Positions 24,215 through 36,119 of a stretch of 64,000 nucleotides of DNA are shown here, piece after piece. Under the pieces are notes generated by a model, which was given only the letters and a program-made list of their open reading frames with translations, did no database searches and was not told where the DNA came from. Numbering within the stretch: position 1 is the stretch's first letter; each line of letters opens with the position of its first letter. The position numbers and the translations under genes are program-made. The DNA comes from Bretschneidera sinensis (Eukaryota; Streptophyta; Magnoliopsida; Brassicales; Akaniaceae). Where the stretch lies: assembly GCA_023935145.1 (NCBI GenBank), contig CM043701.1, positions 74,708,817-74,772,816 of the forward strand, in the 5' to 3' direction.

Positions 24215-25504
24215 TGATAAGAGAAAAATATTGCATATTTTGGCCACTTAATTTACATTTGTTAGCTTAGGATTTTGTTACTTTGAGTTGTTTTCGTTGT
24301 TTTTCAGGTTTACAAGCACTGGGAAAGGAGTTTCACTAAAACTGCTAGAATTGCCCATACAGATCAATTATCTTTGAAAATTAAACTGTATTGATTCAAG
24401 AAGAATCAGGATATGGGCCATATATGCTTAGAAAGATCCAGAAGTCTATTTTCTGGAGAATTTTACAGCTCATAAAATTGATTTTTCTACAGAAAGTTAT
24501 GGCCGTTTTAGTAGTCAAAGGTCAGGCTGTGCGGGCTGTGCGGGATTTCAGCGTGAACAGAAGTTTTGAAGGGCATGCGAAGACTTAAATCCCATATCCC
24601 ACATCGATTGGAAATATGTTTCTATATCCCACATCCCACATCGGATTGGAAACACATTGCACTCATGGTATTTGCCTATATAAGACCCACTCCACTTCAT
24701 CATTCAGTGTACAATTCCTGAGCCACTTTGGTGTTTACCGGTGGACGTCCGCTAGCATTCTGGTGGATCTCGAAGGCTTTGTCACCACGAGGGGAAGCGC
24801 CACCTGTCAGCGAGTGGAATTTCTCCCATGTAAAGTTATTTATTTATTTATTTACATTTAGTTGTTTTAGTTTAAATGTTTAGCACTTTTATTATGAATT
24901 GTAGTTTCATAGTTATGAGTGGCTACACTCTTCAGCTAAGGTTGAAGATGAAGCCCCGCCGTTATTTGGCGTAGTAGTTCAGATTTGCTTGTACAAATCT
25001 GAAAATTTTTAGTATAAATGTTCTGTCAATTATTTGAGTTAATCTTATAATTGATTGAGTTTAAATTGTCTTTTGGATATTCCTTGTGTTTCATCTGATG
25101 GATACATTGAATGCCTTTCGATTAAATTGGATTTCCTTTGTGATTTGTTGAGAGCGGATACATTGGATGCTTTTGGTTTAGTTAGGATATTCTTTGTTTT
25201 TTTTTTATAGTTGGATTCATGGAATGTTTTGATAGGCTATATTTTTAGAACATATATGCTTAACTTTGGTGGTATGGATTCGGAAACCTTAGTGTTTTTA
25301 TTATTAGTTTTAAAAATGAATTTAATTTAGTTTTAATTTGTTTTCCAAAATATTATTCACAATTCGAAACTAGGTTAAGATAAAGTTAGTTTAGATTAAA
25401 AATATATTTTCACAACATAATTCCCTGTGGATTCGACCTCGCACTTGCACAACGCTATACTGCAAACGACTCGTACGCTTGCGAGTAATTTAAAACTCAC
25501 AACA
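24215..25504 (+). repeat. T2 5' LTR
   Basis: Begins TGATAAGAGAAAAATATTGC and ends AAAACTCACAACA; repeated at 28426-29701. Contains the repeated word GGCTGTGCGG (about 24523-24545), two CCCACATCG motifs and a TATA box. Confidence 0.93.
24633..24684 (+). promoter_or_regulatory. T2 LTR promoter: snRNA-type upstream element plus TATA
   Basis: ATCCCACATCG (24633-24643) fits the plant snRNA upstream sequence element RTCCCACATCG, and TATATAAG (24677-24684) follows after 33 bp. In the 3' LTR the pair is at 28829-28839 and 28873-28880, again with 33 bp between. A further CCCACATCG copy lies about 38 bp upstream. Role inferred from motif and spacing only. Confidence 0.5.
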
Positions 25505-25510
25505 AGTTTT

Positions 25511-25528
25511 TGGCGCCGTTGCCGGGGA
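25511..25528 (+). other. T2 primer-binding site (tRNA-Asp, perfect)
   Basis: TGGCGCCGTTGCCGGGGA, fully complementary to the 3' end of plant tRNA-Asp, 6 bp inside the LTR. Confidence 0.92.
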
Positions 25529-25601
25529 ATTGTTTGGTTTGTGAAAATTTTTGGTCTGAATTGATTTTATTTTTCTACTAGTTAGTTATCCAAAAAAAAT
25601 T

Positions 25602-27168
25602 ATGTGGATGAATCCAGCGCCGGTTTCACAGTCTTTAGAGGACACCATTAAGGAGTACATGAAATTGACCGGCCCGTCCCTCAATGCTGCCAACACATTC
25701 AATGTTGATAGCTGTTCCATCTGTGCTAGTCCCATGCATCTAGCACATAATTGTCCATCAATGCCGGCTTGTGCCGAGTACCCCATGGAACAAATGAATG
25801 CTTTCAATGATTGTTGTTGAGAATCAAATGGATCTTACTCCGAAACATACAATCCAGGGTGGTGGAACCACTCTAATTTTTCATGGGAGCAGAACCAACT
25901 GATGAATCAGGGATGAGCCCCTTATCATGCTCACAATCAATACCCTCCCGAATTTCCTCCACCAATCCCAAGTTATGCCTATCCAGCACCATCACCCGCT
26001 TACCAAGCTCCCATTCAAGCGCCAGCGTTGGTTTCACAGTCATTTGAGGACGCTCTCAATGTTTCATGAAAACAACTAGCCAATCTATGAGTGAAGTGAT
26101 GAGTGCAACCATAGAAAACACCCAAGCGATTGCCAAGCTAGAGAGTCAAATTGATCAAATCGCAAGTTACATGGGTGAAGGAGAGGAAGGAACGTTCCCC
26201 AGTCAAACTGATCCTAACCCAAAGGAACAGTTTGCGGTGGGAAATTTATCAACTCCTATGCATTGGCAGGAACAAGTGCAATCAATTGTCCCATACTTGT
26301 CTGGGAGACAAGTGGACAATCAAGTGGAAGAGAATCCTGCTATTCAACAAGGGCAAGAAAGTGGCAACAATGAAAAGAGAGATGTTGAGCCATCTACCGC
26401 CACACCTATTATTAAGGATCTCTCTAGGTCGTTTTTACCTAAAGCGCCTTACCCTGAGAGACTACAAGCGCCCAAGAAAGAAGGGAAGTCTGAGGACATT
26501 TTGGAGGCATGCTTTGCTCAATTTGAAGACGATTTGGATTTGGATGAGTTGTTTGAGCAAGCAAATTCTACTTTGGAGTCTGCTCCTCAAAAAATCAGTG
26601 AGACGGAGGAAACCACAACACCTGAACCCCCCAAGAAGGAACTGAAGCCTTTATCGGACAATCTTAAGTATAAGTTCCTAGGTCCAATAGATTCTTTGCC
26701 TATAATTATAGCTTTAGATTTGGGTGATGCTCCAGAGGAGAAATTATTGGACGTCTTAAGAGAGCATAAGGAAGCTATAGGCTGGACTATTGAGGATGTC
26801 AAGGGAATCAACCCCTCATCGGTAATACACATGATACAGTTGGAGGAGAATGCCAAGCCATCGAGGGAGCCACAAAGAAGGCTCAACCCTGCTATGCAAG
26901 AGGTTGTGAGGGCAAAAGATATTAAGCTGTTAGAGGCAGGGATCATTTATCCCATCTCTGATAGCAAGGGAGTGAGCCTAAACTCGTGCCCAAACGTGCT
27001 GAATTGACGGTAGTAAATAAAGACGACGAGTTGGTCCCAACTCGAGTGCAGTCAAGATGGAGAAAGTGTCTAGACTACCGTAAATTGAATGCTGCCACTA
27101 GGCCTGATCATTTTCCATTTCCATTTATTGATCAGATGGTGGAGTGCTTAGTTGGGTCTGTTTACTAA
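25602..27168 (+). pseudogene. T2 gag C-terminus and pol start, truncated
   Basis: The ATG at 25602 begins a region with the zinc knuckle CSICASPMHLAHNC (CX2CX4HX4C), then after a stop at about 25818 the signature YNPGWWNHSNFSW. A proline-rich stretch and a stop follow, and then a 313-codon frame (26066-27007). That frame holds a coiled-coil-like gag end, the linker SFLPKAPYPERL, the pre-RT segment LKYKFLGPIDSLPIII and KEAIGWTIEDVKGINPS, and the start of the RT fingers (AKPSREPQRRLNPAM). A frameshift near 26960-26990 moves RT to the next frame, with WRKCLDYRKLNAATRPDHFP and IDQMVECL. The sequence then stops at 27168. RT catalytic residues, RNase H and integrase are absent. Confidence 0.85.
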
Positions 27169-28413
27169 TGTTGGGTCTGGCTAAAGACGTTAAACTTAGC
27201 GCTCATGGGAGGGATCCCACAGCTTATCTTTTTTTGTTTATTTATTATTTCGCATTTTTATGATTAATGTTTGTTTCAAGTATTTTTTGTTTTCCAGTTT
27301 TTTATTTTTCAGGGACAATGCGTACTTCAGTTCAAGTTTGGGGGTATGCTATGAGCCATACCAATCCAGATAGTTCTCTATATCTCAGGTCAGCTCTTTC
27401 CATATTAGTCACACATTGGGGTCAATGTGTAATTTAAGTTTGGGGTATGGGAGACACATCACACACTTTGTCCTAATTTGTTGTCTTTTCGTCGTAGAGA
27501 TAAATGCATGCTCATGTTATTGTGAAATTTTGGTTGATCTTAACATTTTCTGTGATGTGATGTCATTGGTGAGCTTAACATTTTGAACACATGATCTGGT
27601 GATAAATTTTTAAAATTTAGTTACACCTTAGGCATTTGAGAATTCACATGTTTGACATAATCTAACACGAGCACATTAGCACAAATTATGTGAGGTATGA
27701 TATGTGATTTTAATGTGTATTTTTCCTTATCTTAACTGAAACTGGATGACTTGTTGGATGAACGCTTGGGCATAAAGAAAAAAAATATTACTACAACTTT
27801 CCGCTGAGTAACTGGACCTCTTGCCTCAGTAAGCAGTGAGTGTTCACGTCAAAAGGTGGAATTTTGCTTGGTAGTATTAAGACTGGTTTATTTTTGTAGC
27901 CTTTTTTACTCGAGTTAGTAAGTCCTTAGGGGTGTTTGTACACCTAATGCCCTAAAACCATCTAGTTTAGGAGTCATTGACTCAACACTCGCTACATAGG
28001 TCAATTAGAAAGCTTAAGGGAACTAAACATAGTCGTGCCTTATTATAAAAAAATAAAAATAAAACTATGCCTTTTTCGTTCATTTTGATGGGAAATTCAG
28101 TGAATCTTGAGACATAGAGACCTTACACATTTAAGTTATTTGGAAGCTTCACTTTTATATGCTAATTCACTTTACACAATGTCAGACTTGTGATGCCTTG
28201 ACCTGCCTTTTGTAAGTAATTAGATTTTAACATTTCTATTCATTGTGAGGATGGGTTTATCTTTTTAAGCTTGCTCATGAATGAATATCATGGTGATGTG
28301 TGCTCCTTAAATTTTTGGATACCATGAGTGATGAACTTATCTTTATGTTCTTTGTTTTTCATTTAGTTTTTATTTATTTATTTTGTTTTGCTAAGGGACT
28401 AGCAAAATGTAAG
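27169..28413 (+). other. T2 non-coding 3' module
   Basis: No gene. Starts at 'gggtctggctaaagacgtt' and 'ctcatgggaggg', parallel to T1 at 19756. Shares with T1 the phrases 'gagtaactggacctcttgcc' (about 27806), 'ttagtaagtccttaggggtg' (about 27914) and repeated 'aagtttggggg'. Ends in the polypurine tract 'aagtttgggagtagt' at 28411-28425. Confidence 0.7.
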
Positions 28414-28425
28414 TTTGGGAGTAGT

Positions 28426-29701
28426 TGATGAGAGAAAAATATTGCATATTTTGGCCACTTATTTTACATTTGTTAGCTTAGGATTTTGTTACTTTGAGTT
28501 GTTTTCGTTCTTTTTCAGGTTTACAAGCACTAGGAAAGGAGTTTCACTAAAATTGCCAGAATTGCCCATACAGATCAATCATCTTTGAAAATTAAACCGT
28601 ATTAGGATATGAGCCATATATGCTTAGAAAGATCCAGAAGTCTATTTTCTGGAGAATTTTACGGCTCGTAAAAATGATTTTTCTACAGAAAGTTATGGCC
28701 GTTTTAGTAGAAAAAGGTCAGGCTGTGCGGGCTATGCGAGATTTCAGCGTGAACAGAAGTTTTTAAGGGCATGTGAAGAGTTAAATCCCATATCCCACAT
28801 CGGTTGGAAACACATTTCTATATCCCACATCCCACATCGGATTGGAAACACATTGCACTCGTGGTATTTGCCTATATAAGACCCACTCCACTTCATCATT
28901 CAGTGTACAATTCCTGAGCCACTTTGGTGTTTACCGGTGGACGTCCACTAGCATTCTGGTGGATCTCGAACGCTTTGTCACCACGAGGGGAAGCGCCGCC
29001 CGTCAGTGAGTGGAATTTCTCCCATGTAAAGTTATTTATTTATTTCTTTACATTTAGTTGTTTTAGTTTAAATGTTTAGCACTTTTATTATGAATTGTAG
29101 TTTCATAGTTATGAGTGGCTAGACTCTTCAGCTAAGGTTGAAGATGAAGCCCCGCCGTTGTTTGGCGTAGTAGTTTAGATTTGCTTGTACAAATTTGACA
29201 ATTTTTAGTATAAATGTTCTATCAATTATTTGAGTTAATCTTATAATTGATTTAGTTTAAATTGTCTGTTGGATATTCCTTGTGTTTCATCTGATGGATA
29301 CATTGAATGCTTTTCGATTAAATTGGATTTCCTTTGTGATTTGTTGAGAGCGGATACATTGGATGCTTTTGGTTTAGTTGAGATATTCTTTGTTTTTTGT
29401 CTTATAGTTGGATTCATGGAATGTTTTGATAGACTATATTTTTAGAACATATATGCTTAACTTTGGTGGCGTGGATTCGGAAACCTTAGTGTTTTTATTA
29501 TTAGTTTTAAAAATCAATTTAATTTAGTTTTAATTTGTTTTCCAAAATATTATTCACAATTCGGAACTAGGTTAAGATAAAGTTAGTTTAGATTAAAAAT
29601 ATATTTTCACAGCACAATTCCCTGTGGATTCGACCTCACACTTGCACAACGCTATACTGCAAACGACTCGTGCGCTTACGAGTAATTTAAAACTCACAAC
29701 A
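28426..29701 (+). repeat. T2 3' LTR
   Basis: Matches 24215-25504 closely. Starts TGATGAGAGAAAAAT and ends ACTCACAACA before the target duplication ACTTA. Confidence 0.93.
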
Positions 29702-29706
29702 ACTTA

Positions 29707-29894
29707 TTAAAGAAATGAACATATTATGGTTTAGTGGGTTAATGAAAAGATTTGACTAAGGAGTAAGGAAATTTGTGTTGTCACTAGGTTGTTATAAAAA
29801 GAAGAAGATACTTGGTTGTGCTATTAGGATGAAAGGGAACTGGAACACCATAGTAAGGATGAGGAGAAGTTGAATATATATACATATACATATA
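29707..29894 (+). mobile_element. G0 internal remnant, segment 3
   Basis: A short decayed stretch separating T2 from Copia-3. It ends in the TA-rich 'atacatatacatatata', which supplies the ATATA target site of Copia-3. No coding signal. Confidence 0.4.
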
Positions 29895-30878
29895 TATTAA
29901 TATTTTTTCTAAGGTTTAAACATGGTTAAAGTCTAAACTAAGGTTGGAAGAATAAATTTCAGCATGTTAAAGGAGTGTACACATGTGTGTGCATCACTTT
30001 GGGTGTGTGTGCACACCTCTATTCATCAAGGCAAAAGAGTGTGCACAACTATGAGAGGGACAGCATCAGTGTGCGCCACACCTCTCCCTCACTAACGCCG
30101 CACCGCCCAGCAAAGAGGATGTTCTGGTAGAGGGCAGCGCGGTACCTCTCCCTCACCAGCGCCGCACCGCCCAGCAAGGAGGTAAAAAGGGGCTTTGCCT
30201 AGCGCCGTACCGCCCCCTGTTCAGTGCCTAGGCGCTAGGCACACTGAGGCACACATATACAACTTGGTTAAGCCTCTTGTTAGGTGTATGGATGTAAGGT
30301 TAAAATGCACAGTACCACTTAGGATTGATGGAGGGCCATGATTGAGTGGTCATCAAGATCTAAGGGTGGAGAATGACAATCAAGATTGATCAAGAAGTTG
30401 GTGCACTATATAAATTGTCACCTAGCTTCATTCTCAACATAACATTGTGACATAATTTGAGATCAATTGTAAAGAGTGAAAAGACACAATACAAGAGAGA
30501 ATTGTGTGAGAGTGCAAAGACACAAAACACAAGAGGGACTCATTGTAGAGAGGCTAGTTGTAAAGAAGAGATAGTAGTATAGATAGAGAGCATTGTAATA
30601 GTTCTTATCATCTTCTTTCTTCTCTTCTTGGTTTCTTCAAGAACTTGGGTTTCTTGGAGAGGGTTGATGTAATTGTAAAAAACTATTGATTTAGTGCAGA
30701 GAGTTCAGAGGAACTCACGGGAAGTAGGCATATTGCCAAACCTTGATAACAAATCGCTTGTCTTTTTTCTTTCTTTGATTTCTGCTCCTATTTTCGATTC
30801 CAAATCTTTACAAGTCATTCTAGACTTGGGTGTTTGGAAGATCACCACCTAGGCATCTTGTCAAAGTGATTTCCAATA
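29895..30878 (+). repeat. Copia-3 5' LTR
   Basis: Matches 35209-36124 and the reversed Copia-1 LTRs. Ends CCAATA (from CCAACA). Holds the CpG-rich block about 30060-30245, including a duplicated 'cctctccctcac' and 'gcgccgcaccgcccagca' unit absent from the 3' LTR. The hairpin is at 30224-30242 and the TATA box TATATAAA at 30407-30414. Confidence 0.9.
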
Positions 30879-30879
30879 G

Positions 30880-30891
30880 TGGTATCAGAGC
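30880..30891 (+). other. Copia-3 primer-binding site (initiator tRNA-Met type)
   Basis: TGGTATCAGAGC, perfect, one base inside the 5' LTR. Confidence 0.9.
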
Positions 30892-31118
30892 TTGCACAAC
30901 TGGGTATCGGAGTAACAACAAGAAGGTGACGGAGTCAAGACTCCAAGAATCAAAGATCAACTTCTTTGGTGATTCAAGAACGGAGTAAAGATCAAGATCA
31001 GATCATGTTCTTGAGGGTGATTCAAGAACGGTGTTAAGATCCATCTTCGATCGTGTTCTTGAGGTTTAGAAGAAAGCATTTGTCGGTATTGCATAAATCT
31101 GGGATCTTGTCCGCAAAG

Positions 31119-34100
31119 ATGGCTTCAAATTTCGTTGTTGAGAAGTTTGATGGAAAGGGAGATTTTTCCCTATGGAAGCGGAAGATCAAGGCTATTCTTA
31201 TGCAATAGAAAGTGGACTTGGATATTGGAGAAGATAATGCTTTTCCAGCAAGTATCACAGAGGACCAATGGGTTGAGATGAAGAAGATGGCGTACAACAC
31301 CATTTTCTTGCACATGTCAAATAGTGTCACAAGGGAGTGCGGAGACTCGGAAGATCTGGCTGTCATATGGAAGAAACTAGATGAGTTATTTCTTACCAAA
31401 ACTCTCCCTAACAAGATTTATCTTCTTAAAAGAATCTTTACTTTTAAAATGGATCCTAATAAAGAGTTGCAAGATAATCTTGATGTCTTTAACAAACTAG
31501 TTTAAGATTTGGCTAGTTGTAGTATTAAATTCCCGGATGAACAATTGACTGTTACTTTGTTAAACTCTCTTCCTGATTGCTTTGATAATTTGATTAATGC
31601 TATTGAGTATGGAAGGGATACTTTAACCAAGGAGATTGTGATCAATGTCATAAGGGCACATGACTTCAAAGCTAAGATGAAGGAGACATCAAGTCGAGAT
31701 AGACTGTTATTAAGAGGAAGGCCAGCAACTCAGAATGGCAGTAGCAACCATGGAAACTATCAGGAGAAATCAAGAGGTAGAGGGCAAAGCCATGGTACAG
31801 CACATTTCAATCAAGATTTGGAAAGAGGTGCTTCTACTGCAACAAAGAGGGCCATTTTAGAAAAGAATGCAAGAATAAGATGTAGGATGAGAGGAGAAGC
31901 CATACCAACAATGGAGAGGCTTCGGTTGCCAAAAGAGAACAACAAGATGGTGTTCTTATTGTGTGCTCAAATGTGAGTAGGAGGCAAGGCAGCAAGAAGC
32001 GGATTCTGGATTCTAGGTGCACTTATCACATGTTCCCTCACAAGGAATAGTTCAAGAATTTCAAGGAGATCAATGATGGAAGAGTCTTATTGGGGAATGA
32101 CAAGTCTTGCCAAGTGAGGGGGATAGGAGATCTCCAGTTGAGGATGTTCGATAGAGTCACAAGGCTACTGCGAAATGTGAGGTATCTTCCAGATTTGAAG
32201 AGAAATTTGATCTCATTGGGGTAGCTGGATTCCATGGGGTATACATGCAATGTAGAGGGAATAAAGATCAAGGTGGCCAATGGTTCTTTGGTAGTGATCA
32301 AGGCAGAAAGGAATGATGGACTCTATAAGATGATAGGAGAGACATAAATCAATGATCAAGCAGCAAGCTTGATGGCTGAGATGGATAAGGCAGCCTATTA
32401 GCATAGTTGCTTGGGACATATGAGCGAAAAGAGCCTGCAAGTTCTTAGCAAGGATGGTCTACTTGGAGGAGACAAAGTAGAGAAACTGGATTTCTATGAA
32501 AGTTGCATTCTTGGGAAGCAACACTGAGTCAGCTTCAACAATGGAGTGCACAATTCTAAGGGGATTCTTGACTACATTCATTCGGACCTTTGGGGACCAG
32601 CAAGAACCCCAACACAGGGAGGTAACTTTTACTTTTTGTCTTTAATTGATGATTATTTAAGAAGAGTGTGGGTTTATTTACTTAGAAATAAATCATATGC
32701 CTTGAATAAATTTGTTGTGTGTAAGAAGTTGCTGGAAACTCAAACGGGTAGGGTAGTTAAGGCTTTACGAACCGATAATGGCTTAGAATTTTGCAATAAG
32801 GATTTTGATAAATTTTGTGAATTAAATGGCATTCTAAGGCATAGAACAGTTGTAAAAACACCTTAGCAAAAAGGAGTTGCTGAGAGGATGAATAGAACCC
32901 TTATGGAAAAGGTTAGGTGCATGTTAATAGGATCCGGTTTACCAAAATATTTTTTGGGAGAAGCTGTAGCTACAGCTGCATACTTGGTGAATAGATCACC
33001 CTCTAGAGCTTTAGAGCTTAAGGCTCCCATAGAGATATGGAATGGAGAAACCCATGAGTTGGATAACCTTAGAACTTTTGGGTGTGCTGCATATGCACAA
33101 CAAAAAGATGTGGAGCTTAGCCCAGGATCTAAAAAATGTGTGTTTCTAGGATATGAGGAAGGGGCTAAGGGGTATAGGTTGTGGTCCTTAGAAAAAGAAG
33201 GATTGAAACTCATAATAAGTAGGGATGTTAATTTTAATGAATTGTTATTTCCTTACTTAGAGAATACTAACCCTGCAGGGGTTAGTGAGAAAACCAATCC
33301 GGAATTTGTAGAGCATCGCATCAAGGAGAATTCGGTTCAGGTAGAGCAAAGAAGGCAAGAGGGTTCGGACCAGGTAGAGCCCTTGAATGAAGGCCATGCT
33401 CAATGAACTCAAGAGAAGGGTGAACTAGAAGAGGTTGATGCAACAAGTCGGAATGACTACCAGCTCACAAGGGACCGAGAAAGGAGGGTTATTAGACCAC
33501 CTTTGAGATATAGGTTTGCTGATGCTAATGTAGCAGCTCCTTGGATAGAATGAGAGGTTGAACCAGAAACTTACACAGATGCCATGGAGTGTAAGGATTC
33601 GTCAAAGTGGTAGCTGGCTATGGAGGAAGAAACGGATTCTTTGATGAAGAACAACTCTTGGGAGTTGGTGCCCAAACCAGAAAAACAAAGAGTTGTGGAT
33701 TGTAGATGGATCTACAATATCAAAGAAGGGAATACTAAAAGGGATAAAGTCTGGTATAAAGCTAGGCTGGTGGCGAAGGGGTTCACATAAAGAGAAGGCA
33801 TAGATTTCACTAAAATCTTTTCATCGGTTGTGAAGTACAAGACGATACAGATAGTGTTAGCATTGGTGGTCCAATTTGATTGGGAAATCAAGCAAATGGA
33901 TATGAAGACAACGTTCTTACATGGAGAGCTTGATGAGACCATTTTCATGAGCCAACCCGAAGGCCATGAGGAATGAAGGCAGGGAGAGTTGGTGTGCAAA
34001 TTGAAGAAATCTCTCTATAGCCTGAAGCAATCACCTCGACAATAGAATAAGAGGTTTGATTCCTTTGTAATCAGCATAGGTTTTATGAGGAGCTACTATG

Positions 34101-35128
34101 ATTCATGCTTGTACTATAAGGGGAAGAAGGTTAAGGATGTGGTGATCATCCTCATATATGTTGATGACATGTTGCTGGTTGGGAGCAGCATGGAGAGGAT
34201 AAGGAAATTGAAGGCTTAACTCAGTGAGGAGTTTGAGATGAAGGATCTTGGCCATGCACAGAAGATCCTTGGGATGTGTATCATCCGGAAAAGGGAGAAA
34301 AACAGATTAAAGATCTCTCAAACTTCCTATATAGAGAATATGATATCTAAATTCTCTATGGAAGATAACAAACCAGTGAAGGTTCCCCTTGCTGGTCATT
34401 TCAAGTTCTCCAGCGATCAATGTCCAAGATCGGAGGCGGAGAAGAAGGAAATGGAAAAAGTCCCTTACTCTAGTGCGATTGGTTTTGCTATGTTCACCAT
34501 GGTAAGCACTAAACCTAACATTGCTCATGCAATGAGTGTCCTCAGTAGGTTTATGAGTAATCTCGAAAAGGAGCATTGGCTTGGGATGAAGCGGTTGCTA
34601 AGGTACTTGAAGGGAAGCCTAGAAGTAGGGCTGGTTTATGAGAAGAGGGGTAAGTCCATCTGCCTTGAGGGTTTTGTGGATTTGAACTATAGAGCAGACC
34701 GGGATAAAATGAGATTGATTACCTCCTACTTCTTCAACTTAAACGGATGTTGTGTAAGTTGGAAGGCTCAGTTGCAGCTAGCGGTAGCACTCTCAACAAC
34801 CGTGGCTGAATACATAGTTGCTACAGAGGCCATTAAAGAAGCTATGTGGTGCAAAGGGTTGCTGGAAAAGTTGAAGGTACTGGAGGAGTAGGTTATGGTG
34901 TTTTCGGATAGTCAAAGTACATTGTACTTGTGTAAGAATCCAGTGTTCCATGTGAGGACAAAGCACATAGATGTTCGAAATCATTTCATTTGGGAAAATG
35001 TTACGAAAGGATGCATCCATGTGGACAAGGTAGCCATGGAAGAAAATTCTGCGGATTTAGGTACTAAAGTCCTACCTCTAAGTAAGTTCAATGATTGCCT
35101 TGGACTACTTAGGATTGGAGTCGGTTAA
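31119..35128 (+). pseudogene. Copia-3 gag-pol polyprotein, degenerate
   Basis: The ATG at 31119 starts MASNFVVEKFDGKGDF. Stops at about 31207 and 31503 break gag, and a frameshift near 31810-31840 breaks the zinc knuckle. The protease motif reads ILDSRCTYHM, with the DSG glycine changed. Integrase has LGHMSEKS, DYIHSDLWGPARTPTQGG and ALRTDNGLEFCN. RT has [15 protein letters not shown] at 34157-34168 and QTSYIENMISKFSMED, while RNase H has the altered FVDLNYRADRDKMR and ALSTTVAEYIVA. The tail ADLGTKVLPLSKFNDCLGLL ends at a TAA at 35126-35128. More than a dozen stops are visible; many are single C-to-T or G-to-A changes relative to Copia-1. Not functional. Confidence 0.92.
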
Positions 35129-35195
35129 TTGGTGACTCAAGATGAGTTTGGATCCTGAAGCTCTTTGCACAATGGTTTGGGTTTAAAGACTTAGA

Positions 35196-35208
35196 CAAAG
35201 GTAGAGAT
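35196..35208 (+). other. Copia-3 polypurine tract
   Basis: ACAAAGGTAGAGAT-like tract directly before TGTTGG of the 3' LTR. Confidence 0.75.
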
Positions 35209-36119
35209 TGTTGGTATTTGTCTAAGGTTTAAACATGGTTAAATTCTAAACCAAGGTTGGAAGAATAAATTTCAGCATGTTAAAGGAGTGCACACATGTG
35301 TGTGCATCACTTTGGGTGTGTGTGCACACCTCTATTCATCAAGGCAAAAGAGTGCGCATAGCTGTGAGAGGGATAACATCAGTGTGTGCTGGACCTCTCC
35401 CTCACCAGCGCTATACCGCCCAACAAGGAGGTAAAAAAGGGCTTTGCCTAGCGCCACACCACCCCCTATTCAGTGCCTAGGCGCTAGGCACACTGAGGCA
35501 CACACATACAACTTGGTTAAGCCTCTTGTTAGGTGCGTGGATGCAAGGTTAAAATGCACAGCACCACTTAGGATTGATGGAAGGTCATGATTGAGTGGTC
35601 ATCAAAATCTAAGGGTGGAGAATGACACTCAAGATTGATCAAGAAGTTGGTGCACTATATAAAGGGCCTAGCTTCATTCTCAACATAACATTGTGACATA
35701 ATTTGAGATCAATTATAAAGAGTGAAAAGACACAATACAAGAGAGAATTGTGTGAGAGTGCAAAGACACAAAACACAATAGAGACTCATTGTAGAGAGGC
35801 TGATTGTAAAAAGAGAGAGTAGTATAGATAGAGAGCATTGTAATAGTTCTTATCATCTTTTTTCTTCTCTTCTTGGTTTCTTCAAGAACTTTGATTTCTT
35901 GGAGAAGGTTGCTGTAATTGTAAAGAACCATTGATTTAGTGCAGAGAGCTCAGAGGAACTCACGGGGACGTAGGCACATTGCCAAACCTCGATAACAAAT
36001 CGCTTGTCTTCTTTCTTTCATTGATTTCTGTTCCTGTTTTCGATTCCAAATCTTTAAAAGTCATTCTAGACTTGGGTGTTTGGAAGATCACCACCTGGGC
36101 ATCTTGTCAAGATGATTTC

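Larger units (their letters stand above)
24215..29701 (+). mobile_element. T2, non-autonomous Athila-like gypsy element
   Basis: Flanked by the target duplication ACTTA (24210-24214 and 29702-29706). Its LTRs (24215-25504 and 28426-29701) are very similar, suggesting a fairly recent insertion. It has a perfect tRNA-Asp primer site. The interior keeps the gag C-terminus and pol up to the very start of RT, then jumps to the same non-coding 3' module as T1. Protease function, most of RT, RNase H and integrase are missing. Its LTR is unlike that of T1 apart from a few phrases, yet the 3' modules are closely related. Confidence 0.93.

Noticed and set aside
24391..24588. 65-codon frame in the T2 LTR
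   Set aside because: Lies wholly within the LTR, contains the promoter-proximal repeated block, and is not preserved in the other LTR because of a deletion near 28605.
25505..25530. tRNA-Asp gene
   Set aside because: Only 18 bp complementary to the tRNA 3' end, directly inside an LTR: a primer-binding site, not a tRNA gene.
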